Shown in pieces: positions 10,360 to 23,171 of a stretch of 64,000 nucleotides of DNA. Below the pieces are notes generated by a model. That model made no database searches and was not told the DNA's origin. It saw only the letters and a list, made by a program, of their open reading frames with translations. Position 1 is the first letter of the stretch, and each line of letters begins with the position of its first letter. The stretch is from Spirodela intermedia. Lineage: Eukaryota; Streptophyta; Magnoliopsida; Alismatales; Araceae. The translations under genes were made by a program, and so were the position numbers. The DNA is taken from assembly GCA_902729315.2 (NCBI GenBank), contig LR746264.1, positions 10,261,878 to 10,325,877 of the forward strand, given 5' to 3'.

Positions 10360-12728
10360 CCTTGGAGCCGCAAAGTTCCTCACCTTCTCCTTCCCTCCTT
10401 CCCCTTCTCTCCCCTTCTCTAACTAAGGATCAGCCGCCGCCTAACTCTGACGCGCCCCGACCCCAGATCATTTACATGCACCTGCACAACTTGCGAAGAA
10501 TGTTCACCTTCGACGGCTCCCCACCAACCTCTCTCTCTCTCTCTCTCTCTTCTGTCCCCTTCTCTCTCTCTCTCTCATATCTCTCTCTTCTCTCTCTCTT
10601 AGACTGTGGGTGGTAATCGGTGAAATGGGTCCCAGTGGACCGCACCAATCACATCGGATCTATTATAGTGTCTTGGACGGTTAATTACGAAGGAAGCGTG
10701 GCGAACAGCGGTTGCCGGCTGGAGTGGGTCCACCCAGCTCACGTGGACCGATCCGGCCAGTCTCGCTTTAAGGCGTAGGCCCAGAAGGCCCACCGATTGT
10801 TGCCTTTAAAATTTCCAGCAAAGTCGAGAACCGCTTCTTTCGCGTTCCACCCCTTGTAAATCTCATTATTTCCGATAACTCCTCCTACAGTTCCTCTCTC
10901 TCTCTCGGGCTAAACATGGCTCTTCTTGGATATTTGGTCAACCGTTCGAAACTGGATTCGAGAAAGATCGGTCAACTGGGTCAGTAAGCTCGGGATCTAG
11001 ATCGCTTTCATTGTATCCCGTCCGTTGACTACGTCGAGATCTTCTCCCCGTTTTCCTGCTTCGAATAAAGGAATGTCGATCGAACTAAAACTGATAAAAT
11101 CAAGTCAAAGGTCAGGAAGAGGATGATCCTTATCCTGTTTCACAAATAAATGTGATATCGGTGGGGCACGCCCCCCTCCCCCTACAGTTAATTTTTGTTC
11201 GTAGTTGACTTTAAACACCACGTGCATCACGATCGCAGGAAATCCTCTCTCTTGGGCCCGACCCGGGTGTCTTAAACACGTTGGGCCTGGGCTTTTTCTT
11301 CTGTCTTTACTATTGGGCTGAACGACGATGGGCCCAAACAGTTAAAAAAAGGTTGCACGTATTTTTATTGAAATTCGTGCACGTGCGTCGGTGCTCAGCA
11401 ATCCGTCCCTTGGGGGGGGGGGTGAGGGCTCAAAAATTTGAACACACGTCAGATTGGACCCACTCTGGTTTTGACTCGAAGTCAACAATCTATGTAGTTC
11501 CGGTCTGGGCTCTCACGTGCCATCCGTCTTTTCGTCGTAGTTTTGAATTTATTTTCCACGTGAGCGGTGGCTCTGGAGCCTCGGTCCCCCCAACGTCGCC
11601 CTCGGATGGGGACTTGAATGCTTATCATGGTCCGGTGGACCACGAGACCCTACATGCCGTAGGCATTTCTCCAGTGCCGGGCGATAGTCTCGTGCGCGAT
11701 ACTCTGCCCCCGGGCACATCGTAAGAGATATGCACGCGTAATCGAGACGGTGATATCATATCCGTCTGATTTTAATCGAGCGGATTGGCCGCGGGCCACT
11801 TCGGGCTCCGTCGAAGGGGGATGAACCCTAGGCCATCCGCACGTGCTAATCAGAACGTGGGGAGCGATGCTGACGTTGGGGTGAGGCCAACCTTAGGGTT
11901 TCCAGGGGCGAGGATAACTACTTTATTGGTTTAAATATGTAATAAATAAATAAAAAATAGGCAAAATAAGTATTACCGGTAAAAAAGAAGAAGGGCCGAC
12001 CACGGGCAAGACAAATAGAGGGATTTATTTTTAATACCAATTTATGGGAAGTAAAAAAATAAGTTTTTATTTATAAATTTAGAAATAAAGGAAAGTCTTA
12101 TTGGGGGGTAATAATTATTAACGAGCTAATATAATCGGCCAGATTTTAGAAACTCGTTTGATAAAACCCTAGAAAGAAAGGTGGGGGCGGGGGAGGGTGC
12201 GGGGGAAGGGCCTGCGGCGATCTGCAGCGTCCGTTTCGGCATCGGACGGTGGACGTGAGACGGGGGGTTGTGCTTATCAGTCCTGCACTTCGCGCACTGT
12301 TCTCCTTCTCTCCCTCCACTCTGGTCCTGAGTTTCTCCCAGAACTGCCGAGCTGCGACGACATTCATCTCCGGTGCGAATGGCTGAATTCGTCGTTGATC
12401 GCCTGGCTTTCCGCTGCGGGGATCGGACGTTTGGGCTTTGATCTCTCGGAATCATATCGTTCTTTGGGGGCGGGGGGGGGAGGGGATTTTTCTCGGGGAG
12501 ATGGATTATTTGCTGCCTTGCATCTGTCACCGGATTGGAGGTTTTCGTTTTGAAAACGAAGTGAATTAGGTTTTTGACGGGGAGAAACTGGAGCTTTCTT
12601 GTTTCGGTGTCATGTGTTCGTTGTGTATGGATAGACTCAATTTCTTCCCGTAGACTTGACCTCACCGATTCCTGTTAACTTTGGGTTTTTTCTCATCTTG
12701 TTTCTCGCCGTCGTTGTTTCTGTTTGGG
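10360..12728. promoter_or_regulatory. Divergent intergenic region between GPAT and PUF genes
   Basis: The region holds the promoters of GPAT (leftward) and the PUF gene (rightward). A CT microsatellite lies at 10531-10601. Site II elements (TGGGCC/GGCCCA) cluster at about 10768-10795 and 11250-11340, with several GTCAA W-box cores nearby. An AT-rich stretch at 11925-12120 precedes GC-rich sequence that is probably the PUF 5' leader (about 12180-12728). The frames at 11281-11724 and 12126-12665 show no domain. Confidence 0.45.
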
Positions 12729-15700
12729 ATGGTCACGGAGAGCCTGAGGATGCTTTCGGATATGGGGATGAGAACGGTTATTGGCAGCGGCGGAGGGGGC
12801 GATGGGTTCAGTGGCGACGACGCAGGGAAAGACCTGGGGATGCTCCTCCGCGAGCAGCGTCGGCAAGAAGCGTGCGATCATGAGAGTGAACTCAATCTGT
12901 ATAGGAGCGGTTCTGCTCCTCCCACAGTTGAAGGTTCCATCACCGCCGTCGGTCGATTACTCGGCGGGGACGGCTCCGGGTTTCCAGAGATTGGGAGGAA
13001 TGGGAACAGATTCCTCTCTGAAGAGGAAATCCGGTCCGATCCTTCATACCTTTCTTACTATTACTCCCACGTGAATCTCAATCCTCGGCTTCCACCGCCC
13101 GTGCTCTCGAAAGAGGACTGGAGGTTCACACAAAGGTTGCAGGCGGGAAGCTCGGCTTTGGGAGGGATCGGTGATCAGCGCAAGGCGGGTCGGGGGGATG
13201 AAGGTGGGAACCGATCGATGTTCTCTATGCAACCGAGGTTTAATCCGCAGGATGATCGTGAATCCGATCCGAGGAAAGCACTAGGTCCTGGTGAGTGGTT
13301 GGATCGGGGTAACGACGGTTTGATTGGGTTGTCAGGTCTAGGCCTTGATGGCCGGCAGAAGAGCATAGCTGATATTTTTCAGGTGATCTACTTTGCCATT
13401 TTCTACCCATTTTTATCTAACCTCCGTTTTTGCATCCATTTGTATCGATGTATCTACAACTATCTCGTCTTCTGAACTTAAAAGGAAAAAGGTGAATCTT
13501 TTATGATGTAATGTTGATCCTTCTGTTTCTGAGCCACCAAAATTTAAGAGAACTTCAAGGGACAGGATCACTATTGACATCCGACGATGATTGAATAGAA
13601 ATACGTGCAAATCACTTTTTTTGTTAAAGCTTGTTAGTTATGTGTAGTTTGTTAATTAATTATGACATTTCCTTTTTGTTGGGAACTAATAGATAATTTC
13701 TACAAGTGTCACCTCTACTTTTTCAAATTATCGACGTGGACAGGATACGCTGTAGTGAAGGAGAGGTGAATGTTATCAACCTATGTGACTGGGAGTCAAC
13801 GTGACAATATTTATTTGCATTGATTCCATTATCCGCTTATGGTCACGAAAAAAACTAAATGATTAATATCAACATCGAATGGAAGGTCCCATAGATATAT
13901 AATAAATATGTGGAGTCTTGCAATCCAAGGTCTAGAATATCTTGCTGGAAATGGTGGGATGATGATGATTTGTGTGATGCCATTTTTCTCACATTTTGTT
14001 TGCATCACGAAGCCATAAATTACCATTGGTAAAAGAATCATTGGGGAGTTGATCTTTTCTTCCGTTTCTATTCATGGTAATTTATGGCTCCCTGTTATTG
14101 AATGAATGTACTTTTTACCGTACGATTGATATTTCTCCTTTTCAAGGACCCAGCCTTTATCTATATACTTCCAGTTATTTAATTTACTCATTATGTTGCA
14201 TGATTTATCATACGAGGTCGTAGATGTTGCTGATGCGCTAGATGTGCCGTTTGATGATACATAGGACGTGTCCTGTTATGAGGTCTCCCTCACCTTTTTT
14301 ACAGTGGGAGTAATGTCTTGTCTGCTATTTGTCACCTAATGTGTTTTACTGACTGAAACATTATTTTCAAGGGGATGTTGTGTCTGCAATTTAATCAGGC
14401 ATATAATCACGATCAAGTAATGAAGGTTATTAATGTTATTTCGAGATGATTATGGTGGTTTTGTTTACATGGTTGCCACACCTTAGTTTCAAACTATGAT
14501 TTATTATAATCTCCTCCTCTTTAGTTTGTTAACAAATTTCGTCTGACATTACAGGGGACTCTCTATAATACATTTCATTATATTCTATGCCAAAGTTAAT
14601 GACCTGAAATCCTTTATCCTCGAAACTGTTCCATTTTTAGTTTGAGATACTTGGTTCCTAAACTCATCTCCCTAATTCCTCCCATCTCTTCAGTTGATAT
14701 TTTTTCATAATTTTGGTCGAATGCTGTTCTTTCTAGCAGTAAGTCCTCAGCACATTCGTCCTGTGTGACATTCACTTTGATGCCTTGTTACCATTATCTT
14801 TTGTCGAGTAATTGACATTTGTTTCTTGGCAAGTCAAATGAATTCTGTTTGTTTCTTGGCAACTCAGATGATTGATAATGCATAAAATAACCTGGATGTC
14901 TCTAATTATAGCGCTTTATATTACTTTCAACTTTCAGATCTAGGTTATTTGCAATTGTCATGTGCTCTTTCAATCTTTTGCTCCGTCAACGTTGTTAACT
15001 GTTTTTTCTATGGTATCTTTGTTTGGCCAGTGGAGTAATATTTATTTTCGTTGCAGGATGATTTGGGATGTAATACTTCTGTGTCAAGGCATCCTTCTCG
15101 CCCAGCAAGCCGCAATGCTTTTGATGACAGTGTAGAATCTTTGCGTCCTCTTGAGGCACATGCTGCGAATTTGCATCATGAATTGTCTTCTGTCGATAGT
15201 CTTCGTACAAGTGGCACTATTCAAGGCGTTGGTGGGCAACCTGTTGTTTCATCTATGTCTCACTCGTTTGCTTCTGTCGTTGGAGCATCACTGTCAAGGA
15301 GCAATACTCCAGATCCTCAGTTGGTAGCTAGGGCTCCTAGTCCTTGCCTTCCACCTGTGGGTGTGAAGATTGGCTCCTCTGAAAAGAAGAATAACAATGG
15401 CTCCAACCCCTTGAATTCATCCTCAAACATAGTTGAGCCTGTAGATATTGTCAATGCCTTGTCAAATATGAACTTGTCTAGAGGTGGTGTGCTAGATGAA
15501 GAGAAACTTGCCCAGGTAAAGCTTCAGAAGGAAATTGAAGATCATCAGAATTATCTTTTTGATCTTCAGGATCGACATCATGTTAAGCAGCATCCTTATT
15601 TAAAAAAATCTGCATCTGGGCATCTTGGTAATTCTTCTGCTCAGCCAGTTATGTCACCTTATAATGATTTGGCAAGAAAACCCGGAGGCATGTCAGATTT

Positions 15701-18700
15701 AGGCAATTCTGGTTTGACACCTGAGGGTCTCGGTGATATTCACAAGTCCACTAAATCCGCTGCAAGCTCATTCTCAAAAGCAACATCTTTTAACAGTTCA
15801 GGGATTCCTCCTATTCATTATCAGAATGTGGACAGTTCTAATGACGCTTTTACTAACTATGGGCCAAATGGTCTTTCGGTAAATCCTGCATTCTCGCCCA
15901 TGATGGCAAATCAGATTGCTGCGGGTAAGTCACCCATTAATTTGTGAATTTTTCTCCTGTTTGTGGAGTTGGAACTAATATTGGTACACGGATTTCTACA
16001 GGCTCTAACTTTCCTGGAGATCACCTTCAAAGTCTTGGTAGGATTGGGAACTATGCTGATGCTTCTCCTGCACTCCAGATGCCTGCAATGGATCCAATGT
16101 ATTTACAGTATTTACGGATGTCAGAATATGCTGCACAAGTTGCGGCTACTTACAATGGCTCTTCACTTGATAAAAACTACATGAATAACTCGTACTTGGA
16201 TCCCCAGAACATACAAAAAGCTTATCTCGGCTCACTGCTGTCATCTCAAAAACAATATAGCATGCCCTTTCAGGGTAAACTGGGAGGTCTGAATCATGGT
16301 TATTATGGAAATTCTGGTTTTGGTCTTGGTGTATCATATGGAGGAAGTCCGATGGCGAGCCCCATTCTACCTGGTTCTCCGGTTGGATCCGGTAGTCCTC
16401 TCAGGCATGGTGATCGCAACGTCCGTTTTCCAACTGGCATAAGAAATATGGGAGGCGGCGTTCTGGGATCTTGGCGATCTGATGTTGGTGGGACGTTTGA
16501 TGAGGGTTTTGCATCTTCACTGCTGGAGGAATTTAAGAGCAACAAGACTAAATGCTTTGAACTTTCTGAGATTATTGGCCATGTTGTTGAGTTTAGGTAT
16601 GGCACGTCCTTGGAAAATATGCCTTAAATAAACGTTAATAGTATGCTAATTAATCCCAATATCTTTGTATGCAGTGCCGACCAGTATGGGAGTCGTTTCA
16701 TTCAACAAAAACTTGAAACAGCTACAACTGAGGAAAAGAATATAGTGTTTGAAGAGATAATGCCGCAAGCACTTTCATTAATGACTGACGTGTTTGGGAA
16801 TTATGTGATTCAGAAGGTACCTTACGAAAATGTATTTATATCTTTCCATTTTCGCTTTTATGCCTTCTTTTAACATGTACTGTGTCAGTTTTTTGAGCAT
16901 GGAACTGCAGCCCAGAGAAGAGAATTAGCCGATCAACTTACTGGGCACGTGCTAACTCTTAGTCTTCAAATGTATGGGTGTCGAGTGATCCAGAAGGTAA
17001 ATGAATATTTTTTATATCTTGGCAAAGTCTGTTGTTTCCCTTTCTGAAATTCAGGTTTCAATGAATCTACGTCTACCACTTAAACAGTGTAACTTTTATT
17101 TTTACACGTTGATGATGAGATTTTGAAATTGAAAACGACATTGATATTGATTCGAGTGAATATACGACAGGTAGTCCCATCATGGACACTTTTGGCGTTG
17201 CAGTAATTGAATGCTAGCCTTGTCTTCTAATGATTTTAGATGCCTCAGTGCATTGCACGGTAGTGTAATAGTCATATGAATGTACATTTGAATGTCATAT
17301 GCAGAAGGTATGGTAGTGTGTTTATCGCTTTAATCTTAAGACAAACGAAGAGTGAGTCAAAAGTAATAATGATAGATAATTTCTCAGTTTTCACCTTATA
17401 GTTTAGACTATATCAGTTTTTTTCTTATGTACAACTGCGTTTATGGTTTATTTGACTACCTGGTATCTGCCTATGAGTGCAATTCCTGTATTTCTCGAGT
17501 TGTTATATAACAGCGACGTAATGGTTTATCTTTTTATTTTTGTCAGGACATGGATTCGTGCGTGTATTCAGAATAAGCTGCTTATTTATTCGTGACAAAT
17601 TTGTGGCTGTATTTTCGTAAATAGGATGTTACGACAGCCTTTTTTCATGTTCTGATAGTATGAGGATTGATTGGACCATTTTGGTTCAGTGTTACACTCT
17701 TATTATTCATTCACGATCTTGTTTTTGACCTGATTTTGTGAATTTTTTTTTGATGCCCGGTCAATTGTTTTCAAAGATTGAATTAGAAAATATTTTGATC
17801 AGTGCCGTTAGGGTCTTGATCACAGTTTTGTCGTTTATGGATATTGGGAGAAGCTTGGAGTACTGACCGTAGACATTGAACGAGGTTTTTTTTCTCTGGA
17901 CAGAAATATTAGTGTAAAATAGATACTTGAGACGCTGCTGCGGATTAGGGTGATCAGTGCTCATTTCCTTTCTTTGGTTTCATGCGACTGTGCATCCTCA
18001 GTTTCTGGGACTCTAGTTAAGGCTCCGAAGGCACAGCGCCTGACTGAGAGGAATTGGTCCATTATAGCAATATATATATCTTATATACCTTACATCAATA
18101 TTTTGGGTGCAGGCTCAGTTCTCCAGCCGTTTTACTTCCTTGCCATGCGTGATGAATTTATCATTTTCTGATTCTGATCTAAATGGCCTGGGTCCAAAGA
18201 AAACCTGGTGTAAATTTATATTGGCCAATTCCTGTCCTTATGATCTGTCGTTGGGAGGAAAACTACGAAAATCTGACGCACTGTTACGGTGTTGTTACCT
18301 GAGAAGATTGCACTGCGATCCATCACCCATGTTTTCTTTTATTGAATTCCCGATTTCGAGTTTTCAATAAAAACAGAAATTGAGATGCATTCTGAAGGTT
18401 TTAAATATGTTTCTACGGTTCAATTTTAAATATGCATTCTGACAGATGATATCATCCATCTTTTTATGAACAAAGGTGGAAAACCTGCTCGGAAATCCTC
18501 CTATTCTTGAGGGTAGGCTGACCGTAAATTCAGGCGAGATGGAATGGAGACAAACGGTAGAACTGTAATGAGCAGACGATGGGTGTGACGATATTACTAT
18601 TTTGGTCTAAAATTGAACTGTATGGATGTGATCTGATAGTCTTGCTGCGGTGAAGTTTTTCCAGTGTATGGCGAGGATTCAATCCGAGATTTTGGCAGAT

Positions 18701-20120
18701 ATGTCGGGATTATTTTTCTTAGGACTATTTTTTTGATATTTTCTTTGTTTTACTGCATGACAATTACTTTTCGGATTTTTCTACTTACTAGGAGAATCCT
18801 TGTGTATGGTATCCTCGCTAGCATGGTCCAGTTGTTTAGAAATTTTTAGTGGCAACCTTCCTGTTTCCTTGAATGCCTGTGGAATAAACTGGTGTTGACA
18901 GCTACTCTCTGTCCGTGCGTTATGTCTATCCAGGCAATAGAAGTGGTTGATTTAGATCAGCAGACTAAGATGGTTGCAGAACTTGAAGGTAACATCATGC
19001 GCTGCGTGCGGGATCAAAATGGAAACCATGTGATTCAGAAATGCATAGAATGCATTCCTCAAGATGCCATTCAGTTCATCGTGTCATCATTCTACGATCA
19101 AGTTGTTACACTATCGACCCACCCCTATGGCTGTCGTGTGATACAGGTTCGCGAATTCATTTTGAAAAATGCTATTATTTCCCATTTCCCCTCATTTTAC
19201 TCTACTCTCTAGTAAAGTGTGACTATGGGAGTGTTGTGTTCTTCACCCTTTTAATAGAGAGTGTTGGAGTACTGCGACGATCCCAAAACCCAGCGCATCA
19301 TGATGGATGAGATTCTGCTCTCTGTTTGCATGTTGGCAGAAGACCAGTATGGGAACTATGTTGTGCAGGTTTGTAAATATCACCACGTTTTCAAAGAATG
19401 ATATTTCCACCCGCCTTTTCATCTTCAGGTCGTATCTACGTTATATTCTTTTTGATTCATAATTTCTCAAATTGTTTCCCCCGAACTGTATTCCTGTTGC
19501 TGTGTGCGTCTATATAAGAAATGCAGTATTTCCCATGACGGTGATGCATGGAGATAAGAAATTGGCTGAATCTGAGGTTTTCTCCCTGTGGGTTCATTTT
19601 CGACTTGGTGAGGTTAATCGGCTGTCTCCGGCGTAGCATCATATTTATGCCGTTCAAGTGATTTGTAGGAGTTGTCATTTGAAATGGTCATTGTTGCTTC
19701 GTAGAACATGCCCTGATGTCGTTCCTTCTTCTCTTCATAGAACATAATCTGTGGGCAACAGGGTATGCTCCTTCCTCTCTTCATAGAGCATACTCTGTTG
19801 CCCATTGGCGTCTGGTTCCGTTGTTCCTTCCTCTCTGCTGCCAATGCTTCTTTCATACCGTTGGCCTCTCGTTTCCCCCTTTTGCAGCATGTGCTGGAGC
19901 ATGGGAAGCCCCACGAGCGCTCCGCAATAATAAAGAAATTGGCTGGGCAGATAATCCAAATGAGCCAGCAGAAGTTCGCTTCTAATGTTGTTGAGAAGTG
20001 TTTGACCTTCGGTAGCCCAGCAGAACGTCAAATTTTGGTGCACGAGATGCTTGGGTCCACTGATGAGAACGAGCCCCTCCAGGTTTCTTTCTCCTCTGCC
20101 CCTCCTTTGCTTCGTTTGAG

Positions 20121-20164
<44 letters not shown>

Positions 20165-20574
20165 GCCTGCCCAGTTCGAGAAAGCTAAGCTCTTCTATGG
20201 TCTTCCACTCGTGGCTCAGGCGATGATGAAGGATCAGTTTGGGAACTACGTCGTGCAGAAGGTCTTGGAGACCTGCGACGACCACCAGCGGGAGCTGATC
20301 TTGTCCCGCATAAAAGTGCACCTGAATGCTCTGAAAAAGTACACCTACGGAAAGCACATAGTTGCCCGTGTGGAGAAGCTCGTCGCGGCTGGGGGTACGT
20401 CACTAAACTTCATAACATAATTCCAGGCGTTATATATAATCTTATGCTCCTCGAGCGATGAGATCATCGCCGCACGAGCTTTTCTTTCTATGGTGTTGGT
20501 CTGAGATGAATCCTCCCTCTGTGCTGAATGCAGAGAGAAGGATCGGAGTCCAGTCGTCGTCGTCGTCGTCGTAG
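12729..20574 (+). CDS. Pumilio/PUF RNA-binding translational repressor (APUM1-6 type)
   Basis: Ten exons: 12729-13382, 15057-15924, 16002-16596, 16675-16816, 16889-16996, 18934-19146, 19258-19368, 19888-20082, 20220-20394, 20534-20574. All introns are GT-AG and all phases agree, giving 1033 residues. The N-terminal two thirds is the plant NABP-type region (for example [14 protein letters not shown]). The C-terminal PUM-HD (about 690-1025) has eight repeats. Their base-reading residues are S712/R713/Q716, N748/Y749/Q752, C784/R785/Q788, N820/H821/Q824, C856/R857/Q860, N893/Y894/Q897, S929/N930/E933 and N971/Y972/Q975. By the PUF code they read UGUAUAUA. Such proteins bind 3'UTRs in the cytoplasm to repress or destabilise mRNAs. 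The start is the first ATG in frame of exon 1. The protein ends in six serines encoded by TCG repeats. Introns 1 (1674 bp) and 5 (1937 bp) are unusually long. Confidence 0.96.
19710..19830 (+). repeat. Imperfect tandem duplication inside PUF intron 7
   Basis: Two roughly 50-base units share TCTCTTCATAGA followed by an ACATAATCTGTGGGCAAC-like or GCATACTCTGTTGCCC-like tail. They lie about 60-170 bp upstream of the exon 8 acceptor at 19887. No coding role is visible. Confidence 0.55.
20118..20162 (+). repeat. CT microsatellite in PUF intron 8
   Basis: About 20 CT units occupy a third of the 137-bp intron 8 and end about 58 bases before its acceptor (20219). A pyrimidine tract this long could influence branch-point or acceptor choice, and its length is likely variable. 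Confidence 0.9.
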
Positions 20575-21388
20575 GGCGGTGGATCCCCGGAGGAGCAGGA
20601 GGAGAAGGTTTGTACAGCTAACTGAGGCCAGTGTGAGCTACCTACATTACATGTTTCTGTTCTTAGGGCGGCAGAGGCCGATTGGTTGGCCTTGAAGAAA
20701 ACTGTGGCGTGTACTTAGGGAGAGAAAAGAAAACTGTACATTGTGTAGTTGAGGTTTAGTAAATTATGCAGAGGCTGAGTCCTTCAGGTGGCGAGGGCCG
20801 AGCTCCCACGGTGACTCCCGATGGCATGGTAAATGCATGTAAAAATGCCTGAAAGGAGAAGCGCGTGTACCCACATCTTAGCGTGATGTACAAAGATCGC
20901 CGTGTGGAGAGCCCGCTGTGGTCTAGGTTAGCCCATAAATTTTTCCTCTTGTTATCTTATCCTTGGGATTTGCTGTTTCCTTCTATATTTAGAATTTTTT
21001 CCATAATTCTTCTGGGTCTCTCTCTCCCTCTCTCTCTGCGGTTTAATTGTCTCTCCCTTTGCTTATCTCTTGATTCACTTCATGTGCTCATGTGTTCTTT
21101 GGCAAATTGAATAAATTGAATTTAATAAAAATCTATTTATGGGTAAAATGATTATTTTATCTGACATAATATTTGGACATCTTTACGACTCTCGAAAATA
21201 CTTGATTACATAGTATCTGGTTTGAACATTTTTATGGAAAATCTACCAATCTAGCAGCAAAAATAAAATAAAATACATCATTTCGCCCTTTTCTTAAGTT
21301 CCTCTTTCATCCTCAGTACCAAAAATATCATTACTGGGCTTATATAAAAATATATCATACACTTTGAATGAATAGTAGATTCCTTTAA

Positions 21389-21400
<12 letters not shown>
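20575..21400 (+). other. PUF gene 3' untranslated and flanking region
   Basis: The sequence after the stop codon probably includes the 3'UTR. The tetranucleotide TGTA, the core of PUF binding sites, occurs repeatedly, and TGTACATT at 20735-20742 matches the PUF consensus UGUANAUA except at its last base. A CT run lies at 21392-21417. No other gene is seen before the duplicated unit begins near 21420. Confidence 0.5.
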
Positions 21401-21419
<19 letters not shown>

Positions 21420-21420
<1 letters not shown>

Positions 21421-21716
21421 CTGACTATCCACCTCCATCCATCGACCGTGCTTTTAAGCATTCGTACTGTTGTTCAGTCACCGCTGCCTCGAGCATATAC
21501 TGGGAGGCAATCTCGGGATCTGAAATAATGATATCTTGACGAAGAGACGGGGGAGATCACCCGCATCTTACGAAGATAGTACCAGCTTTTCATATTCCCA
21601 CAGTCTAATCGATATTCATACATAATCTTTATAACACGAGAGCACATAAGGATAAAAAAAAACCGCTTGTTAACCTGGTCTGGAAAAGATGGGGAGATTA
21701 TCAATACGAGTGCTCG
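21420..21716 (-). repeat. Conserved 3' flank of the dioxygenase unit, copy 1
   Basis: This segment downstream of dioxygenase copy 1 recurs at 56490-56875 in the same orientation and at about 41431-41760 inverted. Shared landmarks are a CCACCTCCATCCA block, a CTGGGAGGCAATCT-like block, CGCATCTTACGA and ATCGATATTCATACATAATC. It marks the left edge of the duplicated dioxygenase unit, next to the single-copy PUF gene. Confidence 0.8.
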
Positions 21717-23171
21717 CTAATCTTGGAGGGTCAACGCGTCCACATAATTTCCTTCAAGCTCCCTTTGATTGAGGTTCTTTAGAACGTCGAGGAACCTCAC
21801 CGTTCTATACCTTCTCGGCCGATGGGGTTCGTCCACCATCTGCTCCAATGGCCCAACCTCTGCGTCGTTGTGCGGAAGAATGAACATCGCGATGGACTTT
21901 CTCGCCTTCTCCCTGTTTGTGATGACCCGGTGCTGTACGCTCTTGTACAGACCATTGCTCCACACCTGCAAGATCCAGTGGAATGAGATTCATTGCGCCA
22001 TGACATATTCCACGACCTTGTCAACATGTGGGCTTATACATAGATATATTTTCGACAGATAGGCAAATGAAAAGAGCGTACAACAAGCCGTGTGATATGC
22101 TCGGAGTGGATACCTCAACGGAGTCGCCGATGTTGACGACAAATGCGTTTGGCATCGGCTTGACGGGGATCCACATGCCGCCGTGCCTGATTTGAAGCCC
22201 CGTGACGTCGTCGTCCTGGAGGAGAAACGTGATACTACCTTTGTCGGAGTGCGAGCCCAGGCCCAGGACCTCGTCTGCCCGGGAGCAGGGTGGGTAGTAA
22301 GCTATTCTCGTGGATTGCGTCAAGTCCCCATGCAATCTTAGCAGGCCGTCCTCCTCCATGTTCATCAACCGGGAAAGGTTTTCGAGCAGCATCTTGGTGA
22401 CCCTCTCTAGCTCTTTTGAGTATGCCTCGAGGGCGTCCCTGGAATCGAGAGCGCAGATGTTAGAAAACCGTGTCCTCCGCGGTCAGTGCGATGGATTTGC
22501 AGAGCGTCGGGTGTTGTGTAATTGGAATTTCTACCAAGTTACGATAACGTGTATGATTTTCTCTCGTTCTTACTTGAAACTTGACACCACGGTCGGCCAG
22601 TACTTGAGATTCTTCAGCTTGCTTGGGCGTGTGATCAGGTGCAGGACGTCTGCCCAGTCCAACTTCTGTTCCTCAGACACGACGAAGAGCTGCCCGTACC
22701 CGTGGATATCGTTCGCCGCCATGGCGTATCTCCTCTTTTCTTCTATCGGGAGGTCGAAGAATCCAGACGCGGCCGCCCTCATCTGGCGTATGACCTCCTC
22801 GCTGATCCCATGGTTTACGATCTGCGGAAGGACGACAACAAGGCGGGATTTAGTCTATGTTTGTGAATGGGAAAGAAGGCCAGAAATGGATTGCGTGTTG
22901 GCTTCTGTACCTGGAAGAAACCCCAGTCCTTGCAGGCGCTGTCCAGATATCGTCTCTCTCCTTCGTGGCCGCTGGAAAGAAGCGAGAGGTCGATTACGGG
23001 GACGTCGAGGGAAGTGGCGAGGGCCTCCGCCGTGGGCTTCTCCAGGCAGCCTCTCCTGTACCTGTCGGGGACGCAGAGGGGGTCCTTCCTCACAATCTCC
23101 TGGACGCTGGGCACCGGCAGGGAGCTTCCCCAGCCGAGTCCCTGCTCCTCGTAGCGAGTCTCTAGAGACAT
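21717..23171 (-). CDS. 2-oxoglutarate/Fe(II)-dependent dioxygenase, SRG1/NCS1-like (copy 1, intact)
   Basis: Four exons on the minus strand: 23171-22911, 22821-22574, 22438-22114 and 21965-21717, all with GT-AG introns and consistent phases, giving 360 residues, the usual family length. The N-terminal DIOX_N region contains PVIDLSLL and DWGFFQ followed by VNHGIS. The catalytic domain has the YYPPC motif (217-221), iron ligands H233, D235 and H290, and the 2OG-binding R300-x-S302. Such DOXC-class enzymes hydroxylate or demethylate specialised metabolites in the cytosol. The nearest named relatives by feel are SRG1-like and norcoclaurine-synthase-1-like proteins; substrate is unknown. It is the only copy of five in this window with all exons open. 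Its 5' flank is missing about 140 bp that other copies keep. The long plus-strand frame 22310-23179 is its antisense shadow. The start is the ATG at 23169-23171; an upstream in-frame start at 23189 is less family-like. Confidence 0.93.
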
